From Streptomyces werraensis (lineage in GTDB: Bacteria > Actinomycetota > Actinomycetes > Streptomycetales > Streptomycetaceae), in the NCBI GenBank assembly GCA_014656175.1, contig BNBX01000002.1, positions 438,776 to 502,775 of the forward strand: a stretch of DNA of 64,000 nucleotides. The letters run 5' to 3'. This document shows, in pieces, positions 19,211-26,505 of this stretch. Every line of letters begins with the position of its first letter. Position 1 is the stretch's first letter. The notes beneath the pieces are model-generated. The model was not told the origin of the DNA. It saw nothing but the letters and a program-made list of their open reading frames with translations, and did no database searches. A program made the translations under genes and the position numbers.

Positions 19211-19743
19211 GCCAGTCCCCTTTCGCTGAGCACGGCGTGAACGGCCGCCGCGGACTCCTGCACGGTCTGGTGCTGCGACTCGATGCGCAGATCGGGCTTC
19301 TCGGGCTCCTCGTACGGGTCGTCGACCCCGGTGAGGCCGGACAGCTCACCCGCCGCCTGCTTGGCGTACAGGCCCTTCACGTCACGGACGGAGCACACCT
19401 CCACCGGCGTCGCCACGTGCACCTCGACGTACGGCGTGCCGTTCGCCTCGTGGCGGGCCCGGACGGCCTCGCGGCTGTCGGCGTAGGGGGCGATCACCGG
19501 GACGAGCGCCAGCACGCCGTTGCGGGCGAGCAGTTCGGCGACGAAGCCGATGCGCTGCACGTTGGTGTGCCGGTCCTCGCGGCTGAAGCCGAGGCCCGCC
19601 GAGAGGAACTCGCGGATCTCGTCCCCGTCGAGCACCTCGGTCGGCCGGCCAAGCTCGCGCAGCCGGGCGGCGAGTTCGTGCGCGATGGTGGTCTTGCCCG
19701 CACTCGGCAGACCCGTGAGCCAGACGGTGGCTCCGGTCGTCAC
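19207..19743 (-). CDS. cysC: Adenylyl-sulfate kinase CysC
   Basis: 178-aa APS kinase making PAPS from APS and ATP. Walker A is WLTGLPSAGKTT; LDGDEIREFLSAGLGFSREDRHTN and APYADSREAVRARHE are family motifs. GTG 19743 is chosen because AGGAG lies 7 nt upstream and the length then equals the usual actinobacterial CysC; an in-frame ATG at 19776 would add 11 residues. The co-occurrence with a CysH that looks like an APS (not PAPS) reductase means PAPS made here may feed sulfotransferases rather than the reductive route. Confidence 0.93.
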   Translation of the reverse strand: MTTGATVWLTGLPSAGKTTIAHELAARLRELGRPTEVLDGDEIREFLSAGLGFSREDRHTNVQRIGFVAELLARNGVLALVPVIAPYADSREAVRARHEANGTPYVEVHVATPVEVCSVRDVKGLYAKQAAGELSGLTGVDDPYEEPEKPDLRIESQHQTVQESAAAVHAVLSERGLA

Positions 19744-19781
19744 GTGGTTCTCCTGGTTCGTCGAAGGCGCGGTCATGGCGG

Positions 19782-20492
19782 TCAGCCGTGCAGTCCGCAC
19801 TCGGTCTTGGCGCGGCCCGCCCAGCGGCCGGCGCGGGCGTCCTCGCCGTCCAGCACACGGCGGGTGCAGGGGGCGCACCCCACGGAGGCGTAACCGTCCT
19901 GCAGCAGCGGGTTGGTGAGGACGCCGTGCTCGGCGACGTAGGCGTCCACGTCGTCCTGGGTCCACCTGGCGATGGGGGAGATCTTCACCTTCCGCCGCTT
20001 CTCGTCCCAGCCGACGACCGGGGTGTTCGCCCGGGTCGGGGACTCGTCGCGGCGCAGGCCGGTCGCCCAGGCCAGGTAGTCCCTCAGGCCCTCCTCCAGC
20101 GGCTGCACCTTGCGCAGCTTGCAGCACAGGTCGGGGTCGCGGTCGTGGAGCTTCGGGCCGTACTCGGCGTCCTGCTCGGCGACCGTCCGCCGGGGGGTGA
20201 GCGTGATGACGTTGACGTCCATCACGGCCTCCACGGCGTCCCGGGTGCCGATGGTCTCGGGGAAGTGGTAGCCGGTGTCGAGGAACACCACGTCCACCCC
20301 GGGCAGCGCCCGGGAGGCGAGGTGGGCGACGACCGCGTCCTCCATGGAGGAGGTCACGCAGAAGCGCCTGCCGAACGTGTCGGCCGCCCACCGGAGAATC
20401 TCCGGCGCGGAGGCGTCCTCCAGGTCCCGGCCCGCCTGCTCGGCCAGTTCCCGCAACTCCACGGTGCCGCGCTCGTCCGATACGGCCGTCAT
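19782..20492 (-). CDS. cysH: Adenylyl-sulfate reductase CysH ([4Fe-4S])
   Basis: 236-aa thioredoxin-dependent reductase yielding sulfite. Besides the PP-loop-like fold (SSMEDAVVAHLASR, FLDTGYHFPETIG), it has a Cys-Cys pair in DLCCKLRKVQPL and CAPC in GCAPCTRRV, the four ligands of the [4Fe-4S] cluster found in APS reductases and absent from E. coli PAPS reductase. The C-terminal ECGLHG holds the catalytic cysteine. ATG 20492 overlaps the stop of the upstream zinc-ribbon gene (ATGA). APS specificity is inferred from the cluster. Confidence 0.94.
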   Translation of the reverse strand: MTAVSDERGTVELRELAEQAGRDLEDASAPEILRWAADTFGRRFCVTSSMEDAVVAHLASRALPGVDVVFLDTGYHFPETIGTRDAVEAVMDVNVITLTPRRTVAEQDAEYGPKLHDRDPDLCCKLRKVQPLEEGLRDYLAWATGLRRDESPTRANTPVVGWDEKRRKVKISPIARWTQDDVDAYVAEHGVLTNPLLQDGYASVGCAPCTRRVLDGEDARAGRWAGRAKTECGLHG

Positions 20493-20668
20493 GCCGGGTC
20501 CCCTCCCGTGTCGGATCGGTCCAGACCCCGGGCCAGCAGCCCGAGGAACTTCAGCCGGAAGGCGCGGTTGCACCCCGCGCACTCCCAGGCGCCGTGCCCT
20601 TCCTCGCTGGGGCGCAGGTCCTCGTCGCCGCAGTACGGGCAGTAGAACGGCGCCGCTCGCTCGCTCAC
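20489..20668 (-). CDS. Small zinc-ribbon protein of the cys operon
   Basis: 59-aa protein with two Cys pairs, CPYCGD near the N-terminus and CAGC (WECAGCNRAFRLKFLG), spaced like a zinc ribbon. Its start GTG 20668 overlaps the sulfite reductase stop (GTGA) and its stop overlaps the cysH ATG, so it is translated strictly with both. A small protein at the same place between sulfite reductase and cysH is a recurrent feature of Streptomyces sulfur operons as I recall them. Function is unknown; metal or Fe-S handling, electron transfer, or regulation are all possible. Confidence 0.85.
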   Translation of the reverse strand: MSERAAPFYCPYCGDEDLRPSEEGHGAWECAGCNRAFRLKFLGLLARGLDRSDTGGDPA

Positions 20669-22380
20669 TGCAGGGCCTCCTCGGAGGCGCGGGTGACCCA
20701 GGACGCGAACCGCTCGCCGTCCTCGCGCTCCGCCTCGAAACGCTTCAGCACCCGCTCCACGTAGTCGGGGAGCTCGTCCGCGGTGACCTTCAGGCCGCGC
20801 ACCTTGCGGCCGAAGCCGGCCTCCAGGCCGAGCGCGCCGCCGAGGTGCACCTGGTAGCCCTCGACCTGCTCGCCCTCGTCGTTCAGCACCAGCTGGCCCT
20901 TGAGACCGATGTCCGCCACCTGGATACGGGCGCAGGCGTTCGGGCAGCCGTTGAGGTTGATGGTGATGGGCTCGTCGAACTCCGGCATGCGCCGCTCGAG
21001 TTCGTCGATCAGCGAGGCGCCGCGCGCCTTGGTCTCGACGATGGCGAGCTTGCAGAACTCGATGCCGGTGCAGGCCATGGTGCCGCGCCGGAACGGGGAG
21101 GGACGGGCGCTGAGGTCCAGCGCCTCCAGGGACTCCACCAGGGACTCGACCTGGGACTCCTCGACGTCGAGGACGATCATCTTCTGTTCGACGGTGGTGC
21201 GCACCCGGCCCGAGCCGTGCGCCTCGGCGACGTCCGCGATCTTGGTGAGGGTGGTGCCGTCGACCCGGCCGACGCGCGGCGCGAAGCCGACGTAGAAGCG
21301 GCCGTCCTTCTGGCGGTGCACCCCGATGTGGTCGCGCCAGCGGGACACCGGCTCGGCGGGCGCCGGACCGTCCGTCAGCCTGCGCTTCAGGTACTCGTCC
21401 TCCAGCACCTGACGGAACTTCTCCGCGCCCCAGTCGGCGACCAGGAACTTCAGCCGCGCCCGGTTGCGCAGCCGGCGGTAGCCGAAGTCGCGGAAGATGG
21501 ACAGGACGCCCTCGTACACGTCGGGCACGTCCTCGAGCGGCACCCAGGCGCCGAGCCGCACGCCCAGCTTGGGGTTGGTGGACAGGCCGCCGCCGACCCA
21601 CAGGTCGAAGCCGGGTCCGTGCTCGGGGTGGCGGACGCCGACGAACGCCACGTCGTTGATCTCGTGCACCACGTCGAGCACCGGCGAGCCGGAGATGGCC
21701 GTCTTGAACTTGCGGGGCAGGTTCGAGTACGCCTTGTTGCCCAGGACGCGGCGCTTCATCTCCTCCAGCGCCGGCGTGCCGTCGATGATCTCGTCCTCGG
21801 CGATGCCCGCCACGGGGGAGCCGATCATCACACGGGGCGTGTCGCCGCAGGCGGTGACCGTGGACAGGCCGACGGCCTCCAGGCGGTTCCAGATCTCGGG
21901 CACGTCCTCGATGCGGATCCAGTGGTACTGGACGTTCTGCCGGTCCGTGATGTCCGCGGTGCCGCGTGCGAACTCCTGCGAGATCTCGCCGACCACCCGC
22001 AGCTGCTGCGTCGTCAGCGCGCCGCCGTCGATGCGCACCCGCAGCATGAAGTACTCGTCGTCCAGCTCCTCCGGCTCCAGGACCGCGGTCTTGCCGCCGT
22101 CGATGCCGGGCTTGCGCTGGGTGTAGAGGCCCCACCACCGCATACGGCCGCGCAGGTCGTTGGGGTCGATCGAGTCGAAGCCCCGCTTGGAGTAGATCGT
22201 CTCAATGCGTGTCCGCACGTTGAGACCGTCGTCGTCCTTCTTGAACTGCTCGTTGCCGTTGAGCGGGGTGAAGTGCCCCGCCGCCCACTGTCCCTCTCCG
22301 CGGTGACGGCTCGCCTTGCGGCGGGGGGTCGCGGTGGCAGGCTTCTGCGCGGCGGCAGGCTTCTGCGGGGTGGCGGCCAT
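20665..22380 (-). CDS. sir: Ferredoxin-type sulfite/nitrite reductase
   Basis: 571-aa siroheme- and [4Fe-4S]-dependent reductase converting sulfite to sulfide. The cluster/siroheme ligands lie in ACTGIEFCKLA and NGCPNACARIQ (C-x5-C ... C-x3-C). The siroheme-contact stretch ITDRQNVQYHWIRIED and TACGDTPRVM are also present. No CysJ flavoprotein is encoded, so electrons probably come from ferredoxin. The N-terminal ~35 residues are a Lys/Ala/Pro-rich low-complexity tail. ATG 22380 follows GAAGGA. First structural gene of the operon and preceded by a leader peptide gene. A nitrite-reducing function is excluded only by context. Confidence 0.93.
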   Translation of the reverse strand: MAATPQKPAAAQKPATATPRRKASRHRGEGQWAAGHFTPLNGNEQFKKDDDGLNVRTRIETIYSKRGFDSIDPNDLRGRMRWWGLYTQRKPGIDGGKTAVLEPEELDDEYFMLRVRIDGGALTTQQLRVVGEISQEFARGTADITDRQNVQYHWIRIEDVPEIWNRLEAVGLSTVTACGDTPRVMIGSPVAGIAEDEIIDGTPALEEMKRRVLGNKAYSNLPRKFKTAISGSPVLDVVHEINDVAFVGVRHPEHGPGFDLWVGGGLSTNPKLGVRLGAWVPLEDVPDVYEGVLSIFRDFGYRRLRNRARLKFLVADWGAEKFRQVLEDEYLKRRLTDGPAPAEPVSRWRDHIGVHRQKDGRFYVGFAPRVGRVDGTTLTKIADVAEAHGSGRVRTTVEQKMIVLDVEESQVESLVESLEALDLSARPSPFRRGTMACTGIEFCKLAIVETKARGASLIDELERRMPEFDEPITINLNGCPNACARIQVADIGLKGQLVLNDEGEQVEGYQVHLGGALGLEAGFGRKVRGLKVTADELPDYVERVLKRFEAEREDGERFASWVTRASEEALQ

Positions 22381-22462
22381 GGTTGATACGTCCTTCGGGA
22401 CAGCGGTGGATGGTCTCTCGGCGCGGGGCGCCATGCCGGGTGGGCGGCTCTGACCTGCGCCT

Positions 22463-22490
22463 ACGCGCACGCGGGCAGAGTCGTGCGCGT
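22463..22490 (-). promoter_or_regulatory. Leader hairpin upstream of sulfite reductase
   Basis: ACGCGCAC (22463-22470) and GTGCGCGT (22483-22490) pair perfectly over 8 bp with a 12-nt loop. The hairpin lies between the leader peptide stop (22541) and the sulfite reductase start (22380), where an attenuator or anti-attenuator would be expected. No U-tract follows. Confidence 0.45.
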
Positions 22491-22540
22491 CCTTGCGCAG
22501 CAAAGGAGGGGAGAGGGGTGTCGGGCGCTGCTGGGTGCTC

Positions 22541-22624
22541 TCAGCGCGCCGGACAGATGGCGCTGGACATGCGGCCGAGGTCGACGTGCCGCCGACTCAC
22601 CAAGGCGATTCCAGTTCCAGGCAT
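22541..22624 (-). CDS. Sulfur-operon leader peptide
   Basis: 27-codon ORF, ATG 22624 to TGA 22541, encoding a peptide whose core is SRRHVDLGRMSSAIC followed by PAR. The S-R-x-H-V-D-L-x-R-x-x-S-A-x-C pattern with a near-terminal cysteine is the one I recall being annotated as putative leader peptide upstream of sulfur genes in many Streptomyces. It ends 160 bp before the sulfite reductase ATG on the same strand. Ribosome stalling at the single late Cys codon under cysteine limitation would be a natural sensor, by analogy with cysteine-rich attenuating uORFs in mycobacteria. That function is inferred. Confidence 0.82.
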   Translation of the reverse strand: MPGTGIALVSRRHVDLGRMSSAICPAR

Positions 22625-22676
22625 GACGGAAGCCTGGCACGGCGAAATGGAGGCAGTCCACCGTTATCCGAAATGT

Positions 22677-22713
22677 GGACACCCTTGTCCCACTCTTCGA
22701 GACAAGGGTGTCC
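22677..22713. terminator. 13-bp inverted repeat: GNAT terminator or sir operator
   Basis: GGACACCCTTGTC (22677-22689) and GACAAGGGTGTCC (22701-22713) are perfectly complementary over 13 bp with an 11-nt spacer. It lies 40-75 bp downstream of the GNAT stop codon, suiting a terminator. It also lies directly upstream of a GGATAAC-like -10 element (complement of about 22661-22669) of the sulfur operon, so one arm would cover the -35 region. Either or both roles are possible. Confidence 0.6.
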
Positions 22714-22751
22714 TTGGTCACACACGGCGCGAGCGGTCTTGTCGGAACCGT

Positions 22752-23324
22752 TCAGGCGGAGTAGGCCCCGGGCCACGGGCCCGGCGTGGCCACGTCCGGC
22801 TCGTCCTCCACCTTGGTGTCGAACAGCCGGAAACCCCGCCGCAGATAGTTGTCCAGGGCGTGCTCGCCGTCCTTGCTGCAGGTGTGCAGCCACACCCGCG
22901 TGGTCGGCTTCACCCCGGGCCGGCGGTCCGCCAGGTCCCAGGCGCGCGCCACCCCGTACGACAGCAGATGGCCGCCGATGCGCCGGCCCCGGAAGGCGGG
23001 CAGCAGCCCGAAGTAGAGGATCTCCACGACCCCCTCGTCCTGGGCCTCCAGCTCCACGTACCCGGCCGGGGTGCCCCGGTCGTAGGCGACCCACGTCTCC
23101 ACGCCGGGCTGCTCCAGATGCTCCTGCCAGCGGGCGTACGACCAGCTCAGCCGGTCGGTCCAGCGGATGTCGCCACCCACCGACGCGTACAGGAACCGGC
23201 TGAACTCGGGAGAGGGCACCTCGGAGCGGACCACCCGCACGTCCCCCTCCGGCACGGCGGCCGGACGGAGATCGGTGGGCGATGTCTGCTCCAGGGACCA
23301 GGTGGTCACGGAGAGGGTCGTCAT
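22752..23324 (-). CDS. GNAT-family N-acetyltransferase
   Basis: 190-aa acetyltransferase-like protein. The acetyl-CoA pyrophosphate loop is in LLPAFRGRRIGGHLLSYGVARAWDL (Q/R-x-x-G-x-G/A type), after the beta-strand VEILYFGLLP. TTRVWLHTCSKDGEHALDNYLRRGFRLFDTK is the usual C-terminal part. Substrate unknown. ATG 23324 (MTTLSVTTWS) begins the homologous region. It is probably monocistronic and ends in the inverted repeat shared with the sulfur operon promoter. Confidence 0.85.
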   Translation of the reverse strand: MTTLSVTTWSLEQTSPTDLRPAAVPEGDVRVVRSEVPSPEFSRFLYASVGGDIRWTDRLSWSYARWQEHLEQPGVETWVAYDRGTPAGYVELEAQDEGVVEILYFGLLPAFRGRRIGGHLLSYGVARAWDLADRRPGVKPTTRVWLHTCSKDGEHALDNYLRRGFRLFDTKVEDEPDVATPGPWPGAYSA

Positions 23325-23395
23325 GTCCGAAAGACAACCATCCGCCGCCCACCCGTGTCGAACGCCTGCCCACAGGCCGGACGCCCGTGGGCCGG

Positions 23396-24670
23396 CTACC
23401 GCTCCAGAGCCTCGTCGACCGCCGCCAGCGGCAGCGCGAACAGCATCCGCCCCGACTGCGACCACACGTCCCCGGTCGCCTGCCAGTACGACAGGGACGT
23501 CGCGGGCCCGCTCCAGCAGCGGTAGGTCTCGTCCGCCCCGCAGCGCACCGGGCTCGCGCCCTTCGTGTCCTGCCGCCACAGCGTGCCGCGCTCCTCGGAC
23601 GCGCCCGTGGCACGGCTCACGTACCAGTCCGACCGGTGCGCCAGCACCCCGCGCACATGCGTCAGCTCCGTCTCGTACACCGCGACCGGTTCCGTCCGCA
23701 GCAGGGGGCCGTGTTCCGGGCGGGAGCCGAACGCGTACCGCCACAGCCGGGTCGGGCCCTCCTCGTCCGGGGCCGTCGCCTCGTGCACCACCAGGCTGTC
23801 GGGCACGGTGCTGCGGTCCAGGGCGATACCGCCGGGCCGTGGCGCGCCCGCGTCCGCCGTCCCGTAGGAGGCGACCGCCGGGAGCACGTACCGGGCGCCC
23901 GCCGCCGACCAGCCGCCGGGCACCCGCCCCACGGCCCGGGCGTCCACGGTGGCCCGCTGCACCCGGTCCAGGTCGTACACGTACAGGGTGCCGCTCTCGC
24001 CCCGGCCCGCCGTGACGAGCAGCTTGTCCCGGTACCAGACCATGCCGGACACGTCGGAACCCAGACCGCGGAAGTCCCGCCCGCCGTCCACCGGCACCGC
24101 GAGCAGCGCCCAGGTGTAGCGCGGCGCCCGGCCGTCGTCGGCCGCCACGAAGGCGATCCGCGCCAGCCCCTGCTCGGCGGGCGTGCCGGAGCTGCGGGTC
24201 CAGCCGGACAGGATCACCCGGTGCGCACCCCAGCGGCCGTCCTCGTCGGCGTCCCCGGACGTGGAGACCGCGCCGGCCCGCCAGCCGTCGGTGTCCCGTT
24301 CGGGCCAGCAGTACGCCGTCGTCACGGCCGGCTCGACGGGCAGGGCCCGCCGGTCGTCGTCCGCGCAGTCGTCGGCGTCCTTCAGGGCCCCGTCCGGGTC
24401 GGCGAGCACGGCGCCCACTCCTACGGAGGGGCCCATCGACGCGGTGAGACGGTTCAGTTCGGCGCCCGGCACGGCGTGTTCGGCCAGCCGCAGCGGCGCG
24501 GTGTCGGCGGCCGCGGTGAGCGGCTTCAGCGCGCCGGGGTCGTCGGCGTCGGTGGCCTGCGAGGTGCTGATCATGGTGGCCGCCGCGGTGAGCGCCAGAG
24601 CCGTACCGGCCAGCGTGGCGCGCAGCGCCCTGCCTCTGCGGCGCCGGCGATGTCTGCCGCGATGCTTCAT
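23396..24670 (-). CDS. Secreted protein of unknown function
   Basis: 424-aa protein with a strongly basic N-terminus ([17 protein letters not shown]) and hydrophobic core ALAGTALALTAAA-like, giving a Sec or Tat-independent signal peptide with a probable AxA-type cleavage near ISTSQATDA. The mature part has repeated short Tyr/Trp-rich beta-like blocks (SGMVWYRDKLLVTAGRGESGTLYVYDL; WRQDTKGASPVRCGADETYRCWSG) reminiscent of a beta-propeller-like secreted protein, without a recognisable catalytic motif. Four cysteines could form disulfides. ATG 24670 has a GGGAGGAC SD. I do not recognise a named family. Confidence 0.8.
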   Translation of the reverse strand: MKHRGRHRRRRRGRALRATLAGTALALTAAATMISTSQATDADDPGALKPLTAAADTAPLRLAEHAVPGAELNRLTASMGPSVGVGAVLADPDGALKDADDCADDDRRALPVEPAVTTAYCWPERDTDGWRAGAVSTSGDADEDGRWGAHRVILSGWTRSSGTPAEQGLARIAFVAADDGRAPRYTWALLAVPVDGGRDFRGLGSDVSGMVWYRDKLLVTAGRGESGTLYVYDLDRVQRATVDARAVGRVPGGWSAAGARYVLPAVASYGTADAGAPRPGGIALDRSTVPDSLVVHEATAPDEEGPTRLWRYAFGSRPEHGPLLRTEPVAVYETELTHVRGVLAHRSDWYVSRATGASEERGTLWRQDTKGASPVRCGADETYRCWSGPATSLSYWQATGDVWSQSGRMLFALPLAAVDEALER

Positions 24671-24869
24671 GACGTCCTCCCGAGCGAGCCAACTGCGTCC
24701 GGTGATCCGCGGGTTGACCGTGGAGCAGATGGGACGGCCCGTCCCCGGATGCTACGGCAGCCGGACGCCGGACGGGACGAAGACCCTGCAATTTCACGCG
24801 CGGGCCGCCCGAGGGCACGTGCCCACGTACAGACGTACCCCGTCGGCGCGGCGGTTTCCGGCCAGATCC

Positions 24870-26147
24870 TCAGCGCGAGCCGCGCACCAGCCCGGGGGAG
24901 GACGCCGTGCGCGGGAAGAGGCCCCCGGGACTGTCCGGCAGCACCACCTCCACCTCGGCGGACTCCGTGAAGCGGTACGGCCGGTGCTCCAGCAGCGCCC
25001 CCAGATAGCGCCGTACGCGGGACATCTCCGCGCGGACCGTCACCGTGCGGGCCGGGTCGCCGAACACGTCACGGGCCAGATCGGCGGCACTGCGGCCCGC
25101 CCGGTGCACGGCCAGCAGATACAGCAACTCGGCATGTCGCGGGCTCAGTTCACGGGTCCACGAGCCGGCCCCGTCGGACACCCGCACCGACCGGCGGCGC
25201 GGCCCGCCGAGGTCCAGCACGATCCGCGCGGCGGGACGCGGCGACGGCTCGTCCGCCGCCCGCACCAGCCAGCCCCCGGCGAGCGGCTCCAGCGAGCACC
25301 GGCCCAGCGCCGGCAGCCACCGCTGGCCCGCGGACACCGACTTGGGCAGCGCCAGCCGCTCCGTGTACGGCATCCCGGTCACCGCCGCCGTCCACCCGTG
25401 CCGGTCCACCACCAGCGCCCGCCCGTCGATCCGGGACAGCACCGGCGCCGCCACCGCGCGCAGCCGCTCCAGCGACCGCAGGTGCATCTCCCGCAGCCGC
25501 GCCTCGGCCAGCTTCGCCACCGAGTCCACCCACGCCAGCGTCGCCGGGTGCATGCTGTCCAGCGGGCCGCTCACGTCGACCACGCCGATCAGCCGCCCGT
25601 CCCGCGGGTCGGTGATGGGCGCGCCCGCGCAGGTCCACGTGGCGTGCGACCGGACGAAGTGCTCGGAGGCGAAGACCTGCACGGGACGCCCGGTCACCGC
25701 GGGCGTGCCCACCCCGTTGGTGCCGACGACGTCCTCACGCCAGTCCGCGCCGACCTCGAAGCCCAGCCCGTCCGCCTTGCGCAGCACCGGCGCGCTGCCC
25801 TCCCGCCACAGCACCCGGCCCTCGTCGTCGGCCACCACCATGATGTGGCGGGCGACGTCCGCGACCGACAGCAGCCCCTCGCGCAGCACCGGCACCACGT
25901 GCCGCAGCGGCGAGGTCTCCCGGCGCCGCCGCACCTCGTCCATCGACAGCAGCCCGCTGCGCCGGCCGTGGTCCGGGTCCACCCCGCTGCGCAGCACCCG
26001 CTCCCAGGACTGCCCGATCACCGGACGGGGAGGGACGGGCGCGGGCCGCCCCGACAGCGCGGCGGAACGGACCTCGTCGAGCACACGCGCCGCGCGCACG
26101 GTGTCGACGGCGGCCAGATGCGACACGTCCATCGGCGAGAGCGCCAC
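24870..26147 (-). CDS. GAF-domain transcriptional regulator (AcoR-like N-terminus)
   Basis: 425-aa regulator. The N-terminal half resembles the sensory part of AcoR-type activators (IGQSWERVLRSGVDP, PVLREGLLSVADVARHIMVVADDEGRVLW, ADWREDVVGTNGVGTPAVTGRPVQV, HFVRSHATWTCAGAPITDP). The sigma-54 AAA+ domain is missing. Instead the C-terminus (LSPRHAELLYLLAVHRAGRSAADLARDVFGD, TVTVRAEMSRVRRYLGALLE) forms a winged-helix-like DNA-binding region. Streptomycetes lack sigma-54, so this rewired architecture is logical. GTG 26147 is chosen because GGGAGGGG lies about 7 nt upstream. The inducer is unknown. An inverted repeat 88 bp upstream may be its operator. Confidence 0.82.
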   Translation of the reverse strand: MALSPMDVSHLAAVDTVRAARVLDEVRSAALSGRPAPVPPRPVIGQSWERVLRSGVDPDHGRRSGLLSMDEVRRRRETSPLRHVVPVLREGLLSVADVARHIMVVADDEGRVLWREGSAPVLRKADGLGFEVGADWREDVVGTNGVGTPAVTGRPVQVFASEHFVRSHATWTCAGAPITDPRDGRLIGVVDVSGPLDSMHPATLAWVDSVAKLAEARLREMHLRSLERLRAVAAPVLSRIDGRALVVDRHGWTAAVTGMPYTERLALPKSVSAGQRWLPALGRCSLEPLAGGWLVRAADEPSPRPAARIVLDLGGPRRRSVRVSDGAGSWTRELSPRHAELLYLLAVHRAGRSAADLARDVFGDPARTVTVRAEMSRVRRYLGALLEHRPYRFTESAEVEVVLPDSPGGLFPRTASSPGLVRGSR

Positions 26148-26234
26148 CGGACCCCTCCCGGAAGAAAACCTGTCGGACCCCAATACTGCCGTCTGCCCGC
26201 GCTGAGGACGCTCAGTACCCACACGGAAACAGCA

Positions 26235-26254
26235 AGTTGCAACCCCCTGCAACT
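26235..26254. promoter_or_regulatory. Candidate operator upstream of GAF regulator
   Basis: AGTTGCA (26235-26241) and TGCAACT (26248-26254) form a perfect 7-bp inverted repeat with a 6-nt spacer, in an AT-richer patch about 88 bp upstream of the GAF regulator start. A role in autoregulation is inferred from position only. Confidence 0.45.
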
Positions 26255-26336
26255 CTGGTGACACGAACGCTCACTGATTGAAACTTGAGCGACGCCGTCC
26301 CGAGCGGCGTGCACGGCTCTTCGGGAGTCCGTGGCG

Positions 26337-26374
26337 GCGGGGGTGGTGCCGTGTCGGCGCAGCACCACCCCCGC
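26337..26374. terminator. Strong hairpin downstream of aidB-like gene
   Basis: GCGGGGGTGGTGC (26337-26349) and GCACCACCCCCGC (26362-26374) pair perfectly over 13 bp with a 12-nt loop. It lies about 130 bp after the stop of the minus-strand acyl-CoA dehydrogenase gene and upstream of the GAF regulator promoter, so it probably insulates the two. Confidence 0.65.
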
Positions 26375-26460
26375 GGCATGCCTGCCGGCGGCTTGGCGGT
26401 GTGCGCTGACGCGGGGTGCCTCTTGGTGCGCGTCGGCGGGTGCGGGTGCGTGGGGGTCGG

Positions 26461-26488
26461 TCGCGCAGTTCTCCGCGCCCCTGGGGCG
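26461..26488. repeat. Streptomyces-type GCGCAGTT...CGCGCCCC intergenic element
   Basis: The string TCGCGCAGTTCTCCGCGCCC followed by CTGGGGCG is a one-base variant of a short GC-rich string (GCGCAGTTCCCCGCGCCCC) that I recall as extremely frequent in Streptomyces intergenic regions, usually near gene 3' ends. It lies just after the acyl-CoA dehydrogenase gene. Only one clear copy is seen in this window; a structurally similar element is at 52463-52507. Confidence 0.5.
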
Positions 26489-26505
26489 TTTCCCCGAGCC
26501 GGGTG

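Noticed and set aside
20665..22380. Nitrite rather than sulfite reductase
   Set aside because: Sequence alone does not separate the two well, but the surrounding cysH, cysC, cysD, cysN and chelatase genes make sulfite the sensible substrate.
22461..22721. 86-codon minus-strand frame ending in LCCARTRTTLPACA as an alternative Cys-rich leader
   Set aside because: It starts inside the inverted repeat without an SD and overlaps the better-supported 27-codon leader peptide in another frame; the double Cys is noted but not accepted as a gene.
26461..26488. GCGCAGTT...CGCGCCCC string as a mobile element end
   Set aside because: It is a widespread Streptomyces intergenic string without associated transposase or target duplication.
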